A stretch of DNA of 64,000 nucleotides from Limnochordaceae bacterium (GCA_014896305.1 JADBKQ010000007.1:1-64000); one strand, 5' to 3'. Positions 38,060 to 47,126 are shown, counted from the stretch's first letter. Notes: generated from the sequence alone by a model not told the origin. Numbers and translations are program-made.

Positions 38060-38849
38060 AGCCGAGATTGGCATTTTCGGAGGTTCAGGCTTCTACCATT
38101 TTCTGGATAATGTAGAAGAGATTTGGATGGAAACACCGTACGGGCCGCCCAGTGAGCGGGTTGCCATCGGGACGATCGCGGGCAGAAAAGTGGCGTTCTT
38201 GCCGCGCCACGGTAAAGATCATCGCTACCCCCCCCATCGGATCAATTACCGGGCCAATCTCTGGGCGATGAAGAGCCTGGGAGTGCAGCGGGTCATCGGC
38301 CCCTGCGCCTCCGGTAGCCTGCAACCGCAGGTCCGCCCGGGAGACTTTGTCTTCTGTGATCAGTTTGTCAACCGGACCTGGGGGCGTGCGGACACCTTTT
38401 ACGACGGTCCTATTACCACTCACGTCAGTGCGGCGGATCCCTACTGCCCCGAGATGCGAGCAGTCGCGATCGAACAGGCTCGTCGCCTGGGGCTGACCTA
38501 CCATGAACGGGGTACCGTGGTGGTCGTGCAAGGCCCACGTTTTTCCACTCGGGCGGAGAGCCGCGAGTTTCATGACCACGGGTGGGATGTGATCAACATG
38601 ACGCAGTATCCCGAGGTGATTCTCGCCCGGGAACTCGGCCTGTGCTATCTCAATGTCTCGTTGATCACCGATTATGACGTAGGGCTCGAGGGTCAGCCTG
38701 GCATCGTCCCCGTTTCGCACGAAGAGGTCATGCGGGTCTTCGCCCGTAACAACGAGCGACTCAAGGAATTGTTGTGGGCCGTGGTGCAAGCCCTGCCCCC
38801 TCAACCCGCCTGCACTTGCGCCCAGGCCCTGGCAGGAGCGCGGGGCTAG
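38001..38849 (+). CDS. mtnP: S-methyl-5'-thioadenosine phosphorylase
   Basis: 282 residues of the PNP/MTAP family. It cleaves methylthioadenosine to adenine and methylthioribose 1-phosphate in methionine salvage. Motifs are IGIFGGSGFYHFL (phosphate site), FLPRHGKDHRYPPHRINYRA, VIGPCASGSL, GTVVVVQGPRFSTRAES and WDVINMTQYPEVILARELGL with the NMTxxPE specificity block, followed by VSLITDYDVGLE. ATG 38001 follows GAAGGAG and lies inside the end of the bshC frame. It fits with metK, ahcY and metNIQ as part of sulfur amino acid recycling. Confidence 0.93.
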   Translation: MAKQIDPSDVHAPVAANPARAEIGIFGGSGFYHFLDNVEEIWMETPYGPPSERVAIGTIAGRKVAFLPRHGKDHRYPPHRINYRANLWAMKSLGVQRVIGPCASGSLQPQVRPGDFVFCDQFVNRTWGRADTFYDGPITTHVSAADPYCPEMRAVAIEQARRLGLTYHERGTVVVVQGPRFSTRAESREFHDHGWDVINMTQYPEVILARELGLCYLNVSLITDYDVGLEGQPGIVPVSHEEVMRVFARNNERLKELLWAVVQALPPQPACTCAQALAGARG

Positions 38850-39274
38850 CCTGGCTTTATGCGAAGGGCAACCTCCTGGTGTGTCCGTCAGAGCGTAACC
38901 CGGAGATCCATCTCCTGGTCCTCGCGCACGCGTTTCGTAGTGCAACGTGCTCCAAGACGACGACGAAGTAGGAATCGAGAAGTACTTTTCGGCAGCGGCC
39001 GCATACAATGAGGTACCCCCTACCCCAAACCCCTGGAAGGGACGCCGGATGTCAAGTAGACCGGCGTCTCTTCGCGTCTTGTGCGAACAGGGGGCCTCGG
39101 TCCCACACACTTGCCCAGCAGGCTGAGTACTATGGATAGACAGATCGGACGGGATGTCCTGAGGCTATGGCGGGTGCAAAACGGGCGGGGTGAACGAGGA
39201 GGGGGCGCTCCGCTTCTAGGATTCCAGCTGCCCGTTCACAAAGGGCCGGGCTGGATCCGGTGGGAGGAGGAGCT
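38850..39274. other. Intergenic region between mtnP and the LuxR-type gene
   Basis: No credible gene. TACAAT at 39004-39009 could be a -10 but has no clear -35. A plus-strand frame at 39081-39407 lacks a ribosome-binding site and overlaps the LuxR gene out of frame. A hairpin lies at 39041-39068. Confidence 0.4.
39041..39075 (+). terminator. Hairpin downstream of mtnP
   Basis: GACGCCGG (39041-39048) pairs with CCGGCGTC (39061-39068) around a 12-base loop, followed by a weak pyrimidine run (TCTTCG). It could end the bsh-mtnP transcript or shape the leader of the next gene. Confidence 0.45.
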
Positions 39275-39568
39275 ATGCATCGAGACGACCGGTCTGAACG
39301 AAAGCCGATCGTGCAGCCGCTGCCAAACCCGGGGGCAACGGGGTCTTCCACCGTGGATGAAGGGCTTTACTCGCTCACTCCCCGGGAACGGGAAGTGCTG
39401 GCGCTGATGGCTCGGGGGATGAATAACCGGGAGATTGCCAATACGCTGTTCATCAGCATGCATACGGTGAAGAATCATATTAGCAGTATCTATCGGAAGA
39501 TGGGGAGCGGGGACCGGACCCGGGTCGTGCTTACCGCGATTCGCAAGGGGGTGGTACCGTTTGAGTAA
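39275..39568 (+). CDS. LuxR/GerE-type HTH regulator
   Basis: 97 residues consisting almost only of a LuxR C-terminal helix-turn-helix: YSLTPREREVLALMARGMNN, REIANTLFISMHTVKNHISS and IYRKMGSGDRTRVVLTAIRKG. There is no receiver or sensor domain, as in the sporulation regulator GerE, which is also a stand-alone HTH. ATG 39275 follows GGAGGAGGAGCT. The genome's sporulation genes make a GerE-like role plausible, but the family is large. Confidence 0.85.
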   Translation: MHRDDRSERKPIVQPLPNPGATGSSTVDEGLYSLTPREREVLALMARGMNNREIANTLFISMHTVKNHISSIYRKMGSGDRTRVVLTAIRKGVVPFE

Positions 39569-39647
39569 CAGTGGCTGTATCCTGTGCAATGAACCGGGCG
39601 CGAAAAGGAAGATGGCCGATGCCGCCGAATGAGGCTGCTAACTGGTA

Positions 39648-42251
39648 ATGGTGAGACAGGGGGGCGGCAGATTGTCGGCACCAACAGTCCTGGAAGGGGA
39701 GGTCGAGCGGATCACCTTTCACGATGAAACCAGCCTGTTCACGGTGGCCCGGCTGCGCCCGGACCCCCCCGGGGGGCCGGTTTGTGTCATCACGGGCTCG
39801 TTCGTCTCCCTGCATCCTGGCGACCGACTGCGCCTATGGGGCGACTGGCAGACCCACCCGCAGTATGGCCGCCAGTTCCTCGTCGACGAATATCAAGTTT
39901 TGGCACCAGAAACCCTGAAAGGCATCGAAGCCTATCTGTCCTCTGGTCGGATCCCGGGCTTGGGGCCGGTGACGGCCCGCCGGCTGGTGAAAGCGTTTGG
40001 CCTCAACACGTTGCGGGTGCTGTGGGAGACTCCCGAACGGCTGACCGAGGTGGAGGGAATCGGACCCCGGCGGGCTGCTCGCCTCGCTCGTAGTCTGCAG
40101 CGGGAGAAGGCCTTGCAGCAGGTGCTCATCTTCCTGCAAGGGCACGGGGTCAGCAGCGCCTATGCCCTGCGCATCTATCGCCGGTACGGTGAACAGGCGG
40201 TGGAGGTCGTCCGCCATGATCCCTACCGCCTGGCCCGGGATGTGCCCGGGATCGGATTTCAGACGGCGGACCGGATAGCCCGGGGGCTAGGCTTTGCGGC
40301 TGATGCGCCGGCGCGCCTGGCGGCCGGCCTGCATTACGCTCTCTACCAGGCCTCCGAGGCGGGCCATCTCTATCTTCCCGCTGGTGAGCTGGTGAAGGTC
40401 ACGACCGGGAATCTCTTGCGTTTGCCCGACCCCACCGGCGTCCGGCAGCAATTGGAGCAAATGGCCGCTAGCCGGGAACTGGTCGCCCTGGAGCAGCCGC
40501 TCACAGACACCACCCCCGTTTTTCTTCCGCACTGGAACGACCTGGAGGCGGAGGTCGCGCAGCGCCTGCAACGGCTGGCCCAGCGCCCGCTGCTGTTGTC
40601 ACTGCTGCGCCTCCCCAGCCAGCGGGAGAAAGCGCTGGCGGAGTGGGAAAAGCAGGAGGGGTTGACCCTGGCCCCGGAGCAGAGACAGGCCATTTTGCGG
40701 GGGCTGGGCGAGGGGTTGCTTCTGATCACGGGCGGCCCAGGTACGGGCAAGACGACGCTCCTTCGCTGTCTGGTTCACCTGGCTGAGGAGGAGCAACTGC
40801 GGGTGGCCCTGGCTGCCCCCACGGGCCGGGCAGCCCGGCGCTTGCAGGAGAGTACCGGCCGGCCGGCCCGGACGCTCCACCGGCTGCTGGAGTTTGGCCG
40901 GCGCAGTGACGGAAGGGGTTATGGTTTTCGCCGGGACGCCAACCATCCGCTCAACGTGGACCTGTTGATCGTGGATGAAAGCTCCATGCTCGATTTGGAA
41001 CTGGCGGCTGCCTGTTTGCGGGCGATCCCCGACTCGGCCCGCCTGGTGCTGGTAGGGGATGCGGACCAGCTGCCGCCGGTAGGGGTGGGGCAGTTTTTCC
41101 AGGATGCGCTGGCCAGCGGCGTGGTACCGACGGTGCGGCTCACCCATATCTATCGCCAGTCCGAGGAGAGCGGGATCGTTCTCAATGCTCACCGGATCAA
41201 CCAGGGGCAGATGCCGCAGTGGGGGTTCCGTGACTTTTTCCTGGTCAATCGCAGAGACACGGCGGAGATCGCCCGTTTGGTGGTGGACTATGCCGCCCGC
41301 CGTATTCCCCGGGTGATGCACTGGGGCCGTTCGGAAGCATTGGAAGCCGTTCAGGTATTGGCCCCGTTGCGGCGTGGTGCGACCGGCGTGGACCAGCTCA
41401 ACCAGCAACTCCAGCAAGAGCTCAATCCCCCGGCAGCGGACAAGCCCGAGCTGGTCAGCGGCGGTCGAGTGTTGCGGGTTGGCGACAAGGTGATGCAGGT
41501 CCACAACGATTATCGTCTACGCTGGGTTCGGCCGCAGGAGGGGCAGACGTCTGCCTCGCTTTCCACATTCCATCCTGGGGACCCGGCGCTCTGGCCCTGG
41601 CTGCGGGCGCTGTGGACGCATGTGCGGGCTGCGAGCGGAGCGTCGCCTATGGCCGGTGAGGCCGGAGAGCAGGATGAGGATCTGGGTGATACCGCCCTTG
41701 ACCTGGCGGATCCCGATGGGGACGAAGAAGAGGAGGCGGACGAAGGGGAGGGTCCTGACCGGTACGGCTTCGAAGAAGCGGAAGATCCCGGGCCGGCCGA
41801 CGGGAATCGCCAGGCCGGTACCGCACCAGACAGGCTATGGGGGAGAGCGGCGACCGGGGCCGAGTTCGGCGAAGGGGTGTTCAACGGGGAGCTCGGCCGG
41901 ATCCTCTGGTTGGACCCGCAGCGGGGGCGGCTCGTGGTGGGTTTCGACGACGGGCGTCTGGCCTGGTACGACCGGGACCGTCTGGCGGCGTTACAGCTGG
42001 CTTATGCGACGACGGTACACAAGAGTCAGGGCAACGAGTTTGCTGCAGTCGTGTTTCCGGTGCAGTTCACTGCGCCTGCCTTGATGAGCCGGCACCTGCT
42101 GTATACCGCTATCACCCGGGCCAAAAAGCTTTGCGTTTTGGTGGGGGATATCCGGGCCTTGGCCACGTACATTCGGCGGGGAGAGGCGGAGAGACGGTAC
42201 ACCTTGTTGGCCAACCGGTTGCGGGCCGGTCGACCTGCGGGGCAGCCATAG
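39648..42251 (+). CDS. recD2: ATP-dependent RecD2-like DNA helicase
   Basis: 867-residue SF1 helicase of the stand-alone RecD2 type. The N-terminal domain (VLEGEVERITFHDETSLFTV) and helix-hairpin-helix region (IPGLGPVTARRLVKAFG, VEGIGPRRAARLARSL) are typical. Motor motifs are Walker A LITGGPGTGKTTLLRCL, Walker B LLIVDESSMLDLE, LVGDADQLPPVG, YATTVHKSQGNEFAAVVFPV and LLYTAITRAKKL. An acidic insertion of about 115 residues (DNA about 41515-41880) separates GDKVMQVHNDY from GVFNGELGRI. ATG 39648 is used; TTG 39672 has a better-placed GGGGGG site. Confidence 0.93.
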   Translation: MVRQGGGRLSAPTVLEGEVERITFHDETSLFTVARLRPDPPGGPVCVITGSFVSLHPGDRLRLWGDWQTHPQYGRQFLVDEYQVLAPETLKGIEAYLSSGRIPGLGPVTARRLVKAFGLNTLRVLWETPERLTEVEGIGPRRAARLARSLQREKALQQVLIFLQGHGVSSAYALRIYRRYGEQAVEVVRHDPYRLARDVPGIGFQTADRIARGLGFAADAPARLAAGLHYALYQASEAGHLYLPAGELVKVTTGNLLRLPDPTGVRQQLEQMAASRELVALEQPLTDTTPVFLPHWNDLEAEVAQRLQRLAQRPLLLSLLRLPSQREKALAEWEKQEGLTLAPEQRQAILRGLGEGLLLITGGPGTGKTTLLRCLVHLAEEEQLRVALAAPTGRAARRLQESTGRPARTLHRLLEFGRRSDGRGYGFRRDANHPLNVDLLIVDESSMLDLELAAACLRAIPDSARLVLVGDADQLPPVGVGQFFQDALASGVVPTVRLTHIYRQSEESGIVLNAHRINQGQMPQWGFRDFFLVNRRDTAEIARLVVDYAARRIPRVMHWGRSEALEAVQVLAPLRRGATGVDQLNQQLQQELNPPAADKPELVSGGRVLRVGDKVMQVHNDYRLRWVRPQEGQTSASLSTFHPGDPALWPWLRALWTHVRAASGASPMAGEAGEQDEDLGDTALDLADPDGDEEEEADEGEGPDRYGFEEAEDPGPADGNRQAGTAPDRLWGRAATGAEFGEGVFNGELGRILWLDPQRGRLVVGFDDGRLAWYDRDRLAALQLAYATTVHKSQGNEFAAVVFPVQFTAPALMSRHLLYTAITRAKKLCVLVGDIRALATYIRRGEAERRYTLLANRLRAGRPAGQP

Positions 42252-42322
42252 GGGCAAGGTGCGTCCCCCGCCGCCTCCAACATTCATTGCTGCGCCTTGT
42301 GACTAGTTGTGTGTGAAAGTGT

Positions 42323-42354
42323 ACACCCACGCGCGCAGGTGCTGCGCTGGGTGT
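42323..42354. terminator. Hairpin between convergent recD2 and cysK
   Basis: ACACCCA (42323-42329) pairs with TGGGTGT (42348-42354), with an inner helix GCGCAG/CTGCGC. It sits between two convergent genes and may stop both transcripts, although neither strand has a real U-tract. Confidence 0.45.
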
Positions 42355-42388
42355 GCGCGGCAATCCCTGCAGTTGGACGTCGGAAGCT

Positions 42389-43342
42389 TTAGAGGCTGGC
42401 AGAGGGTTCTTCTCCCTCAAACAGTAAGGGGGTGGACAGATACCGTTCCCCCGTGTCCGGAAGGATGACGACCACCCACTTACCCCGGTTTTCCGGCCGG
42501 CTCGCCACTTTGCGGGCTGCGGCCGCGGCGGCGCCGGAGGAGATGCCGACCAGCAGTCCTTCTTCGCGGGTGAGCTGGCGGGCAGTGGCGAAGGCCTCTT
42601 CGTTGGCAATCGGAATCACTTCATCCAGAATGGCACGGTTCAAAACTTTCGGTACGAACCCAGCTCCAATTCCCTGAATCTTGTGCGGCCCGGGTTTGCC
42701 CCCCGAGAGGACAGGCGAGGCGGCCGGTTCGACCGCGACCACTTTGACGCTGGGCTTACGCTGCTTGAGGACTTCGCCGACGCCGGTGATCGTGCCTCCC
42801 GTGCCCACCCCCGCCACGACAATGTCCACCTTGCCGTCGGTATCCTCCCATATCTCTTCCGCCGTGGTCTTCCGATGGATCTCCGGGTTGGCCGGATTTT
42901 CGAACTGCTGGGGGATGAAGGCGCCCGGGGTCTGTTCCGCAATTTCCTGGGCTTTGCGGATAGCCCCCGGCATCCCCTCGGGGCCGGGCGTGAGGACCAG
43001 CTCGGCACCGTACGCGCTGAGCAGCTTGCGTCGCTCGATGCTCATTGTCTCTGGCATCGTCAGGATCAGGCGGTAGCCGCGAGCGGCGGCCACGAACGCC
43101 AGCGCAATACCGGTGTTGCCGCTTGTTGGCTCCACCAGCACGCTCTTACCGGGCTGGATGCGCCCGGCTTTTTCTGCTGCGACGATCATGGCCAGGCCGA
43201 TGCGGTCTTTCACACTTCCAGCGGGGTTGAAATACTCCAGTTTGCCCAGAATTTCTGCCCCCGTCGCGTCACTGAGATGGTTGAGTCGCAGAAGGGGCGT
43301 CTTCCCGATCAGGTCTGTCAGATTCCGATAAATGCGAGCCAC
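42389..43342 (-). CDS. cysK: Cysteine synthase A (O-acetylserine sulfhydrylase)
   Basis: PLP enzyme making cysteine from O-acetylserine and sulfide, 317 residues. Motifs are [30 protein letters not shown] with the PLP lysine in [25 protein letters not shown] (substrate loop TSGNTG), [18 protein letters not shown] (phosphate-binding loop), [12 protein letters not shown] and [13 protein letters not shown]. It starts at GTG 43342 with AAAGGAAG upstream. A CymR-like palindrome lies just upstream of its promoter, consistent with control by cysteine status. Confidence 0.96.
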   Translation of the reverse strand: MARIYRNLTDLIGKTPLLRLNHLSDATGAEILGKLEYFNPAGSVKDRIGLAMIVAAEKAGRIQPGKSVLVEPTSGNTGIALAFVAAARGYRLILTMPETMSIERRKLLSAYGAELVLTPGPEGMPGAIRKAQEIAEQTPGAFIPQQFENPANPEIHRKTTAEEIWEDTDGKVDIVVAGVGTGGTITGVGEVLKQRKPSVKVVAVEPAASPVLSGGKPGPHKIQGIGAGFVPKVLNRAILDEVIPIANEEAFATARQLTREEGLLVGISSGAAAAAARKVASRPENRGKWVVVILPDTGERYLSTPLLFEGEEPSASL

Positions 43343-43449
43343 GCTACCAGCTTCCTTTCGTTCGGCGGGTCCGGTGGAATGAGGACTGACCGTTTTTGTT
43401 GCATCAATCCCGACTCCCAGAGCCCCCTGCGGGCCCTGAGACTGCTTTC

Positions 43450-43493
43450 ATCTTACGTTGCCAGCAGAGAAAATACAAGTATTCCGATAGGAT
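43450..43493 (-). promoter_or_regulatory. cysK promoter with CymR-like operator
   Basis: Minus strand: TTGTAT (43478-43473), a 17-base spacer and TAAGAT (43455-43450). Adjacent upstream, ATTCCGATAGGAT (43481-43493) is an imperfect palindrome resembling the TTCCNATNGGAA core described for the cysteine repressor CymR. The remaining divergent DNA up to 43712 holds no gene I can support. Confidence 0.5.
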
Positions 43494-43712
43494 TTTTGGA
43501 ACAGCAGCTTCGAACGGCGTCGACACCATTCGACTTGCGATGCGCCAGAGGGGGGGATACAGTGGGAGAGAGGGAAAGTCTACCCAGGTGGATTCACGAG
43601 TGCCGGCCAGGGCTTCGGCATTCGTTCACGTGGCGGCGCAGGTGGGAACCGGCGGCGGTCCTGGCCAGGAGCAAGTGGCTACAGTAGGCCGCGGTAGGGA
43701 GGCACAAGAGGC

Positions 43713-44417
43713 ATGTGGACGGCGGATGAGTTCTTCAGTGATTGGCACACCCTGGAGGCTGCGTCCCTGTTTGAGGGTACAAAGTGGGTATGGGAGGCGC
43801 TGGAACGGCTCCCCGCATGGTTGGAGGAACGCATTGTCCTGGCCCAGGAAAAGGGTTGGCCCTCCGGGGAGGTGGCGACGGGTGCTTGGCTGGGCCCGCA
43901 AGTTTACGTGGCGCCGGGAGCGGTGGTGGAGCCGGGAGCCTACATCGTTGGCCCCGCCTGGGTTGGGGCTGGTGCACGCATACGCCACGCGGCGTACGTG
44001 CGAGAGAACGTTTACGTGGGGCCGCACGCTCTCGTGGGTCACGCGAGCGAAGTGAAGGGATCGATCCTGCTCGATGGGGCGCAAGCACCGCACTTCAACT
44101 ATGTGGGAGACAGCATCCTGGGAAGAAAGGTCAATCTGGGCGCCGGCACCCGGTTATCCAACCTCAAAAACGACGGCACACCGATTCGCATCCCAGCCCC
44201 GGACGGGCAGCGGATCGACACGGGACGGCGCAAGTTGGGAGCCATCCTGGGTGATGAGGTCATGACGGGGTGTAATACGGTGGCCAATCCCGGCACCCTG
44301 GTCGGTCCTGGCACGCACATTTACGCCGGGGCTCTCCTGCGGGGTTGGGTACCGGGCCGACAGCTGGTCAAGGTTCGCCAGACCCAGGAGGTTGTCGGCC
44401 GCCGGGCGGCCAGCTAA
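43713..44417 (+). CDS. Hexapeptide-repeat transferase-like protein (GlmU C-terminal-like)
   Basis: 234 residues dominated by a left-handed beta-helix of hexapeptide repeats: ATGAWLGPQVYVAPGAVVEP, GAYIVGPAWVGAGARIRHAA, ENVYVGPHALVGHASEVKGS. The block HFNYVGDSILGRKVNLGAGT resembles the acetyltransferase half of GlmU. A helical N-terminal domain of about 55 residues replaces the usual nucleotidyltransferase domain. It could acylate a nucleotide sugar; the donor and acceptor are unknown. GGGAGG lies upstream of the ATG, somewhat far. The Nudix gene follows. Confidence 0.8.
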   Translation: MWTADEFFSDWHTLEAASLFEGTKWVWEALERLPAWLEERIVLAQEKGWPSGEVATGAWLGPQVYVAPGAVVEPGAYIVGPAWVGAGARIRHAAYVRENVYVGPHALVGHASEVKGSILLDGAQAPHFNYVGDSILGRKVNLGAGTRLSNLKNDGTPIRIPAPDGQRIDTGRRKLGAILGDEVMTGCNTVANPGTLVGPGTHIYAGALLRGWVPGRQLVKVRQTQEVVGRRAAS

Positions 44418-44523
44418 ACATTACATTGCACCGCCGCAGGGCCGTGGCAGCCTGCCGCCCCACTGGACCGAAGGAAATGCACGGGTAGCTGGATCCGCAC
44501 CGGGAGAAAGGACAAAACGACAG

Positions 44524-45213
44524 ATGCCTGGAGTACACGAATTTGCGGGCCTCCTCCGAGACTACCTGGGTCAACTTCAGTTGCCCCTCGACATTGAGCA
44601 ACTCGGCAGCTCGCCCGCACAGAAACTGGCGTCGATCGGGTGGATCGAAAGGGGCGGCCGGGTCTTGCTGGTGCAGCGACGGCAAGAGCCATTTGCCGGG
44701 CGCTGGACCGCACCCGGGGGAAAATTGGAACTAGGCGAGACCCCACCTGCAGCCTTGATCCGGGAGATGGGCGAGGAGACCGGGCTGATCGTACGCCGTT
44801 TCCATCTACGCCTCATCACCTCGGAAACGGGTCGCGCCGGTTACAACTGGGTGACGTTCGTTTTCCGCTGTCCTGTAACGGAACAGCCCGCTCACATGTC
44901 CTTCCGACCCGAAGGGGTCCTGGCGTGGGTGCCGCTCCCGGTCGTCCCCCAGCGTTGCCTTCCTTCCGTTGACCGCCTTCTGCTGCCGTACATTTTCCCT
45001 GGCGTCTGGCGGCCAGAGGACGTGATCGCCGCTGGGCGCGGGTGCGAACCGGACCAGGGTGCAGGGTTGGCCCGCCTTTTCAGTCATGATCTTCCAATCC
45101 CGGATCCGGCGGCCGTCTACTTTGCTCAGATTCGTTACGGTGACGATCAGCAAGTGGAACAGCTTCAGATTTGTCCCTTGCGCCCGGCCCTGAGCCGATC
45201 CCCCAATCCGTAG
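44524..45213 (+). CDS. Nudix hydrolase
   Basis: 229 residues. The Nudix box reads GGKLELGETPPAALIREMGE followed by ETGL and is complete (catalytic Glu residues present). The preceding strand, GRVLLVQRRQEPFAGRWTAP, resembles MutT-type enzymes acting on nucleotides. About 40 N-terminal and 80 C-terminal residues extend beyond the domain without a recognisable motif. ATG 44524 has AAAGGA some 12 bases upstream; an open frame extends upstream into the preceding gene but is not used. The substrate is unknown. Confidence 0.82.
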   Translation: MPGVHEFAGLLRDYLGQLQLPLDIEQLGSSPAQKLASIGWIERGGRVLLVQRRQEPFAGRWTAPGGKLELGETPPAALIREMGEETGLIVRRFHLRLITSETGRAGYNWVTFVFRCPVTEQPAHMSFRPEGVLAWVPLPVVPQRCLPSVDRLLLPYIFPGVWRPEDVIAAGRGCEPDQGAGLARLFSHDLPIPDPAAVYFAQIRYGDDQQVEQLQICPLRPALSRSPNP

Positions 45214-45356
45214 CGAACGGCCAGTCCCTGTGCGAGAGCTCAGGGATGGCACATCACCGACTTGCTGAGCTTCGTTTCTCGCGATGAGATCGGTCCGAGA
45301 TTACTCCGGTCGACGGGGAACAGGCAACAGGCTTCAGGAGGGAGGGAACCGGAGAG

Positions 45357-46148
45357 GTGGGATGGGCACGGTGGCAGTCCTTCCTCACGGACCTGGGCGA
45401 AGGAATCCAGAGCCTTTTTGTTTCTCCAGGGGGTACCTGCCCTTTTTGCGGGCGCCAGATCGAAGGCGAAGCTGGTGAGCGTTCATCCTGGGCGGCATGG
45501 CTCTCCGAATGGGTTTGCCCTGACTGCCTGGAGCGGTTTCCGTTCGTGGTGCCGCCGCTTTGCCAGCAATGCGGCCGGCCTTTGCGCCAGACGAGTGGGA
45601 CCCACTGCCAGGACTGTTTGCGGTTTCGCCGCTTTTTCTCTTGCTGCCGGGCGCTGGGAGTGTATGAGGGAGCGTTGCGGGAATGGATCCACCTGCTCAA
45701 GTATGGCGGACGGCTCGATTTCGGCCAGGCGCTGGGGAGGATGATGGCCGACATGGTCCAGCGTGACCGCCAATTGGCAGAGGCTGATTGCGTGCTGGCC
45801 ATCCCTGCCAGTGCGGACCGGGTGACCGCCCGCGGGTACGACCAGGCATGGATCTTAGCGCAAGAGTGCGCCTGGCAAACCCGCTTGCCTGTGGCTAACG
45901 AGGTGGTGGCCAGAGTGGGGTCGGCTGCACCCCAGAGCTTGTTGCCCACGCACGCTCGCCGGCGCAATGCCTTTGGGCAGTTTGCGGTGGCCCAGCCGGG
46001 CAGGATCGCTGGACGCACTGTTTTGCTGGTCGACGACATCTTCACGACGGGTGCCACTCTGTCCGAGGTGTCCCGCGTCCTGTTGCGAGCCGGGGCCAGG
46101 CGAGTTGTGGCGGTAGTGGCAGCGATCGGGGTTCAACGGGGGGATTAG
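45357..46148 (+). CDS. comFC: ComF family protein (phosphoribosyltransferase-like)
   Basis: 263 residues. The N-terminus has a zinc-ribbon-like set of cysteines (CPFCGRQ, CPDCLERF, CQQCGRPL, CQDCLRF). The C-terminus is a PRPP-binding domain, VLLVDDIFTTGATLSEVSRV, with the ARGYDQAWILA segment typical of ComFC. In Bacillus ComFC is needed for DNA uptake during transformation, and comF lies immediately upstream of the flgM operon, exactly as here. GTG 45357 is close to GGAGAG. No other competence gene is in the window. Confidence 0.9.
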   Translation: MGWARWQSFLTDLGEGIQSLFVSPGGTCPFCGRQIEGEAGERSSWAAWLSEWVCPDCLERFPFVVPPLCQQCGRPLRQTSGTHCQDCLRFRRFFSCCRALGVYEGALREWIHLLKYGGRLDFGQALGRMMADMVQRDRQLAEADCVLAIPASADRVTARGYDQAWILAQECAWQTRLPVANEVVARVGSAAPQSLLPTHARRRNAFGQFAVAQPGRIAGRTVLLVDDIFTTGATLSEVSRVLLRAGARRVVAVVAAIGVQRGD

Positions 46149-46176
46149 AGGATGCCAGGCCGCCCGGCAAGGAGTT

Positions 46177-46203
46177 TAAGTCCGGGCGGGGAATTGCCGA
46201 TAC
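46177..46203 (+). promoter_or_regulatory. Sigma-28 (SigD/FliA) promoter of flgM
   Basis: TAAG (46177-46180), exactly 15 bases, then GCCGATAC (46196-46203), close to the consensus TAAA-N15-GCCGATAA. It lies 33 bases upstream of the flgM start, so the anti-sigma factor gene is under the sigma factor it inhibits. Confidence 0.85.
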
Positions 46204-46236
46204 CGAATACGGTCAGGATGAGGGGAGGGACTCGAG

Positions 46237-46548
46237 CTGAAGATCTCAATAAACCAGATCGCCAGCGTTTACCGCCTCTACCGTATAGAGCAGCAGACTT
46301 CTCACACCACGGTTCAGGCGACCCGTGAGGCGGGGGCGCCGGCTGACCAGGTCACGATCTCAAAAGAGGCTCAGCATTTGCGGGAGCTACACCAGAAAGT
46401 GCAAGCCCAGCTGGCGTCTGTTCCCGAGATCCGCTCCGACCGGGTGGCTGAGCTGCGCGCTGCGTTGCTGAAAGGCACCTACCAGGTGCCGGCCTCGGCG
46501 GTGGCGGAGAAGATGCTCGGACGTGCCCTGGCGGATCGCCTGCGCTAG
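46237..46548 (+). CDS. flgM: Anti-sigma-28 factor FlgM, CTG start
   Basis: 103 residues. It begins KISINQIASVYRLYRIEQQ after the start codon. The C-terminal half reads DQVTISKEAQHLRELHQKVQ, ASVPEIRSDRVAELRAALLK and GTYQVPASAVAEKMLGRAL, the typical FlgM sigma-binding region. The frame has a stop at 46219 and no ATG, GTG or TTG before the conserved part. The only plausible initiator is CTG 46237, which has GGAGG exactly eight bases upstream. FlgM holds sigma-28 inactive until the hook is complete. It is preceded by a sigma-28 promoter and followed by flgN. Confidence 0.9.
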   Translation: MKISINQIASVYRLYRIEQQTSHTTVQATREAGAPADQVTISKEAQHLRELHQKVQAQLASVPEIRSDRVAELRAALLKGTYQVPASAVAEKMLGRALADRLR

Positions 46549-46718
46549 CCTTCTCGTCTCCTGACCAAGCCAGCCGGGGGGAGAGTTCCGCCCTCCGGCC
46601 GCGCCTTCTCTACAGGCCTGGGAAAGCCTGGCGAGCGCCGGGGAAGGGGGAGCGCCAGTTTGCGGCTGGGCCGAGCGGCGGCGTCACGGACAGGTTCAAC
46701 GCCAAGAAAGGGAGAACG

Positions 46719-47126
46719 GTGAGAATGCGGTATCTGCCTGGTTCACCCGAACGGCCAGCGGTACGGCTCGCGACTCGCAGGGAAGATCCCACCCGTAAGG
46801 CGACGATGCTAGATGCGGGCGCAGATCCGGACCTGGCAGAGCTACAAGAGGGGGTGGTGCAGCTCCAGGCCGCTCTGAGCCGGAGGGATTTGGCTGCCAT
46901 CCAGGCACTTTTGCCGAAGCTGGCCACTCTGGCGGCCGTTTGGGAGCGTAAGTCGGCCACTCCTTCGACGCACCAGGCGTTGACGCAGCTTCGCCCCCTG
47001 CTGCGAGCCTGCCGGAACATGGCTCAAGATCATCTCGACCTGTTGGAGTTTGAACGTCAACTGTTCGTTCGCTGGGCAGGTGAGCCTCAGAGTCCCCCCC
47101 AGACCGCAGTAGACCGGCTGGTGTAA
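46719..47126 (+). CDS. flgN: FlgN-like flagellar export chaperone
   Basis: 135 residues, largely alpha-helical from residue 37 (DPDLAELQEGVVQLQAALSR through FERQLFVRWAG). FlgN proteins are poorly conserved helical chaperones for FlgK and FlgL; assignment rests on length, helix content and position between flgM and flgK. The basic N-terminal 30 residues may not be translated: the GTG 46719 has a GGGAG site, but an internal ATG (residue 30) could serve. No alternative family was recognised. Confidence 0.65.
   Translation: MRMRYLPGSPERPAVRLATRREDPTRKATMLDAGADPDLAELQEGVVQLQAALSRRDLAAIQALLPKLATLAAVWERKSATPSTHQALTQLRPLLRACRNMAQDHLDLLEFERQLFVRWAGEPQSPPQTAVDRLV

Noticed and set aside
42683-43687. 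334-codon plus-strand ORF opposite cysK
   Set aside because: Antisense shadow of cysK that runs through its promoter.
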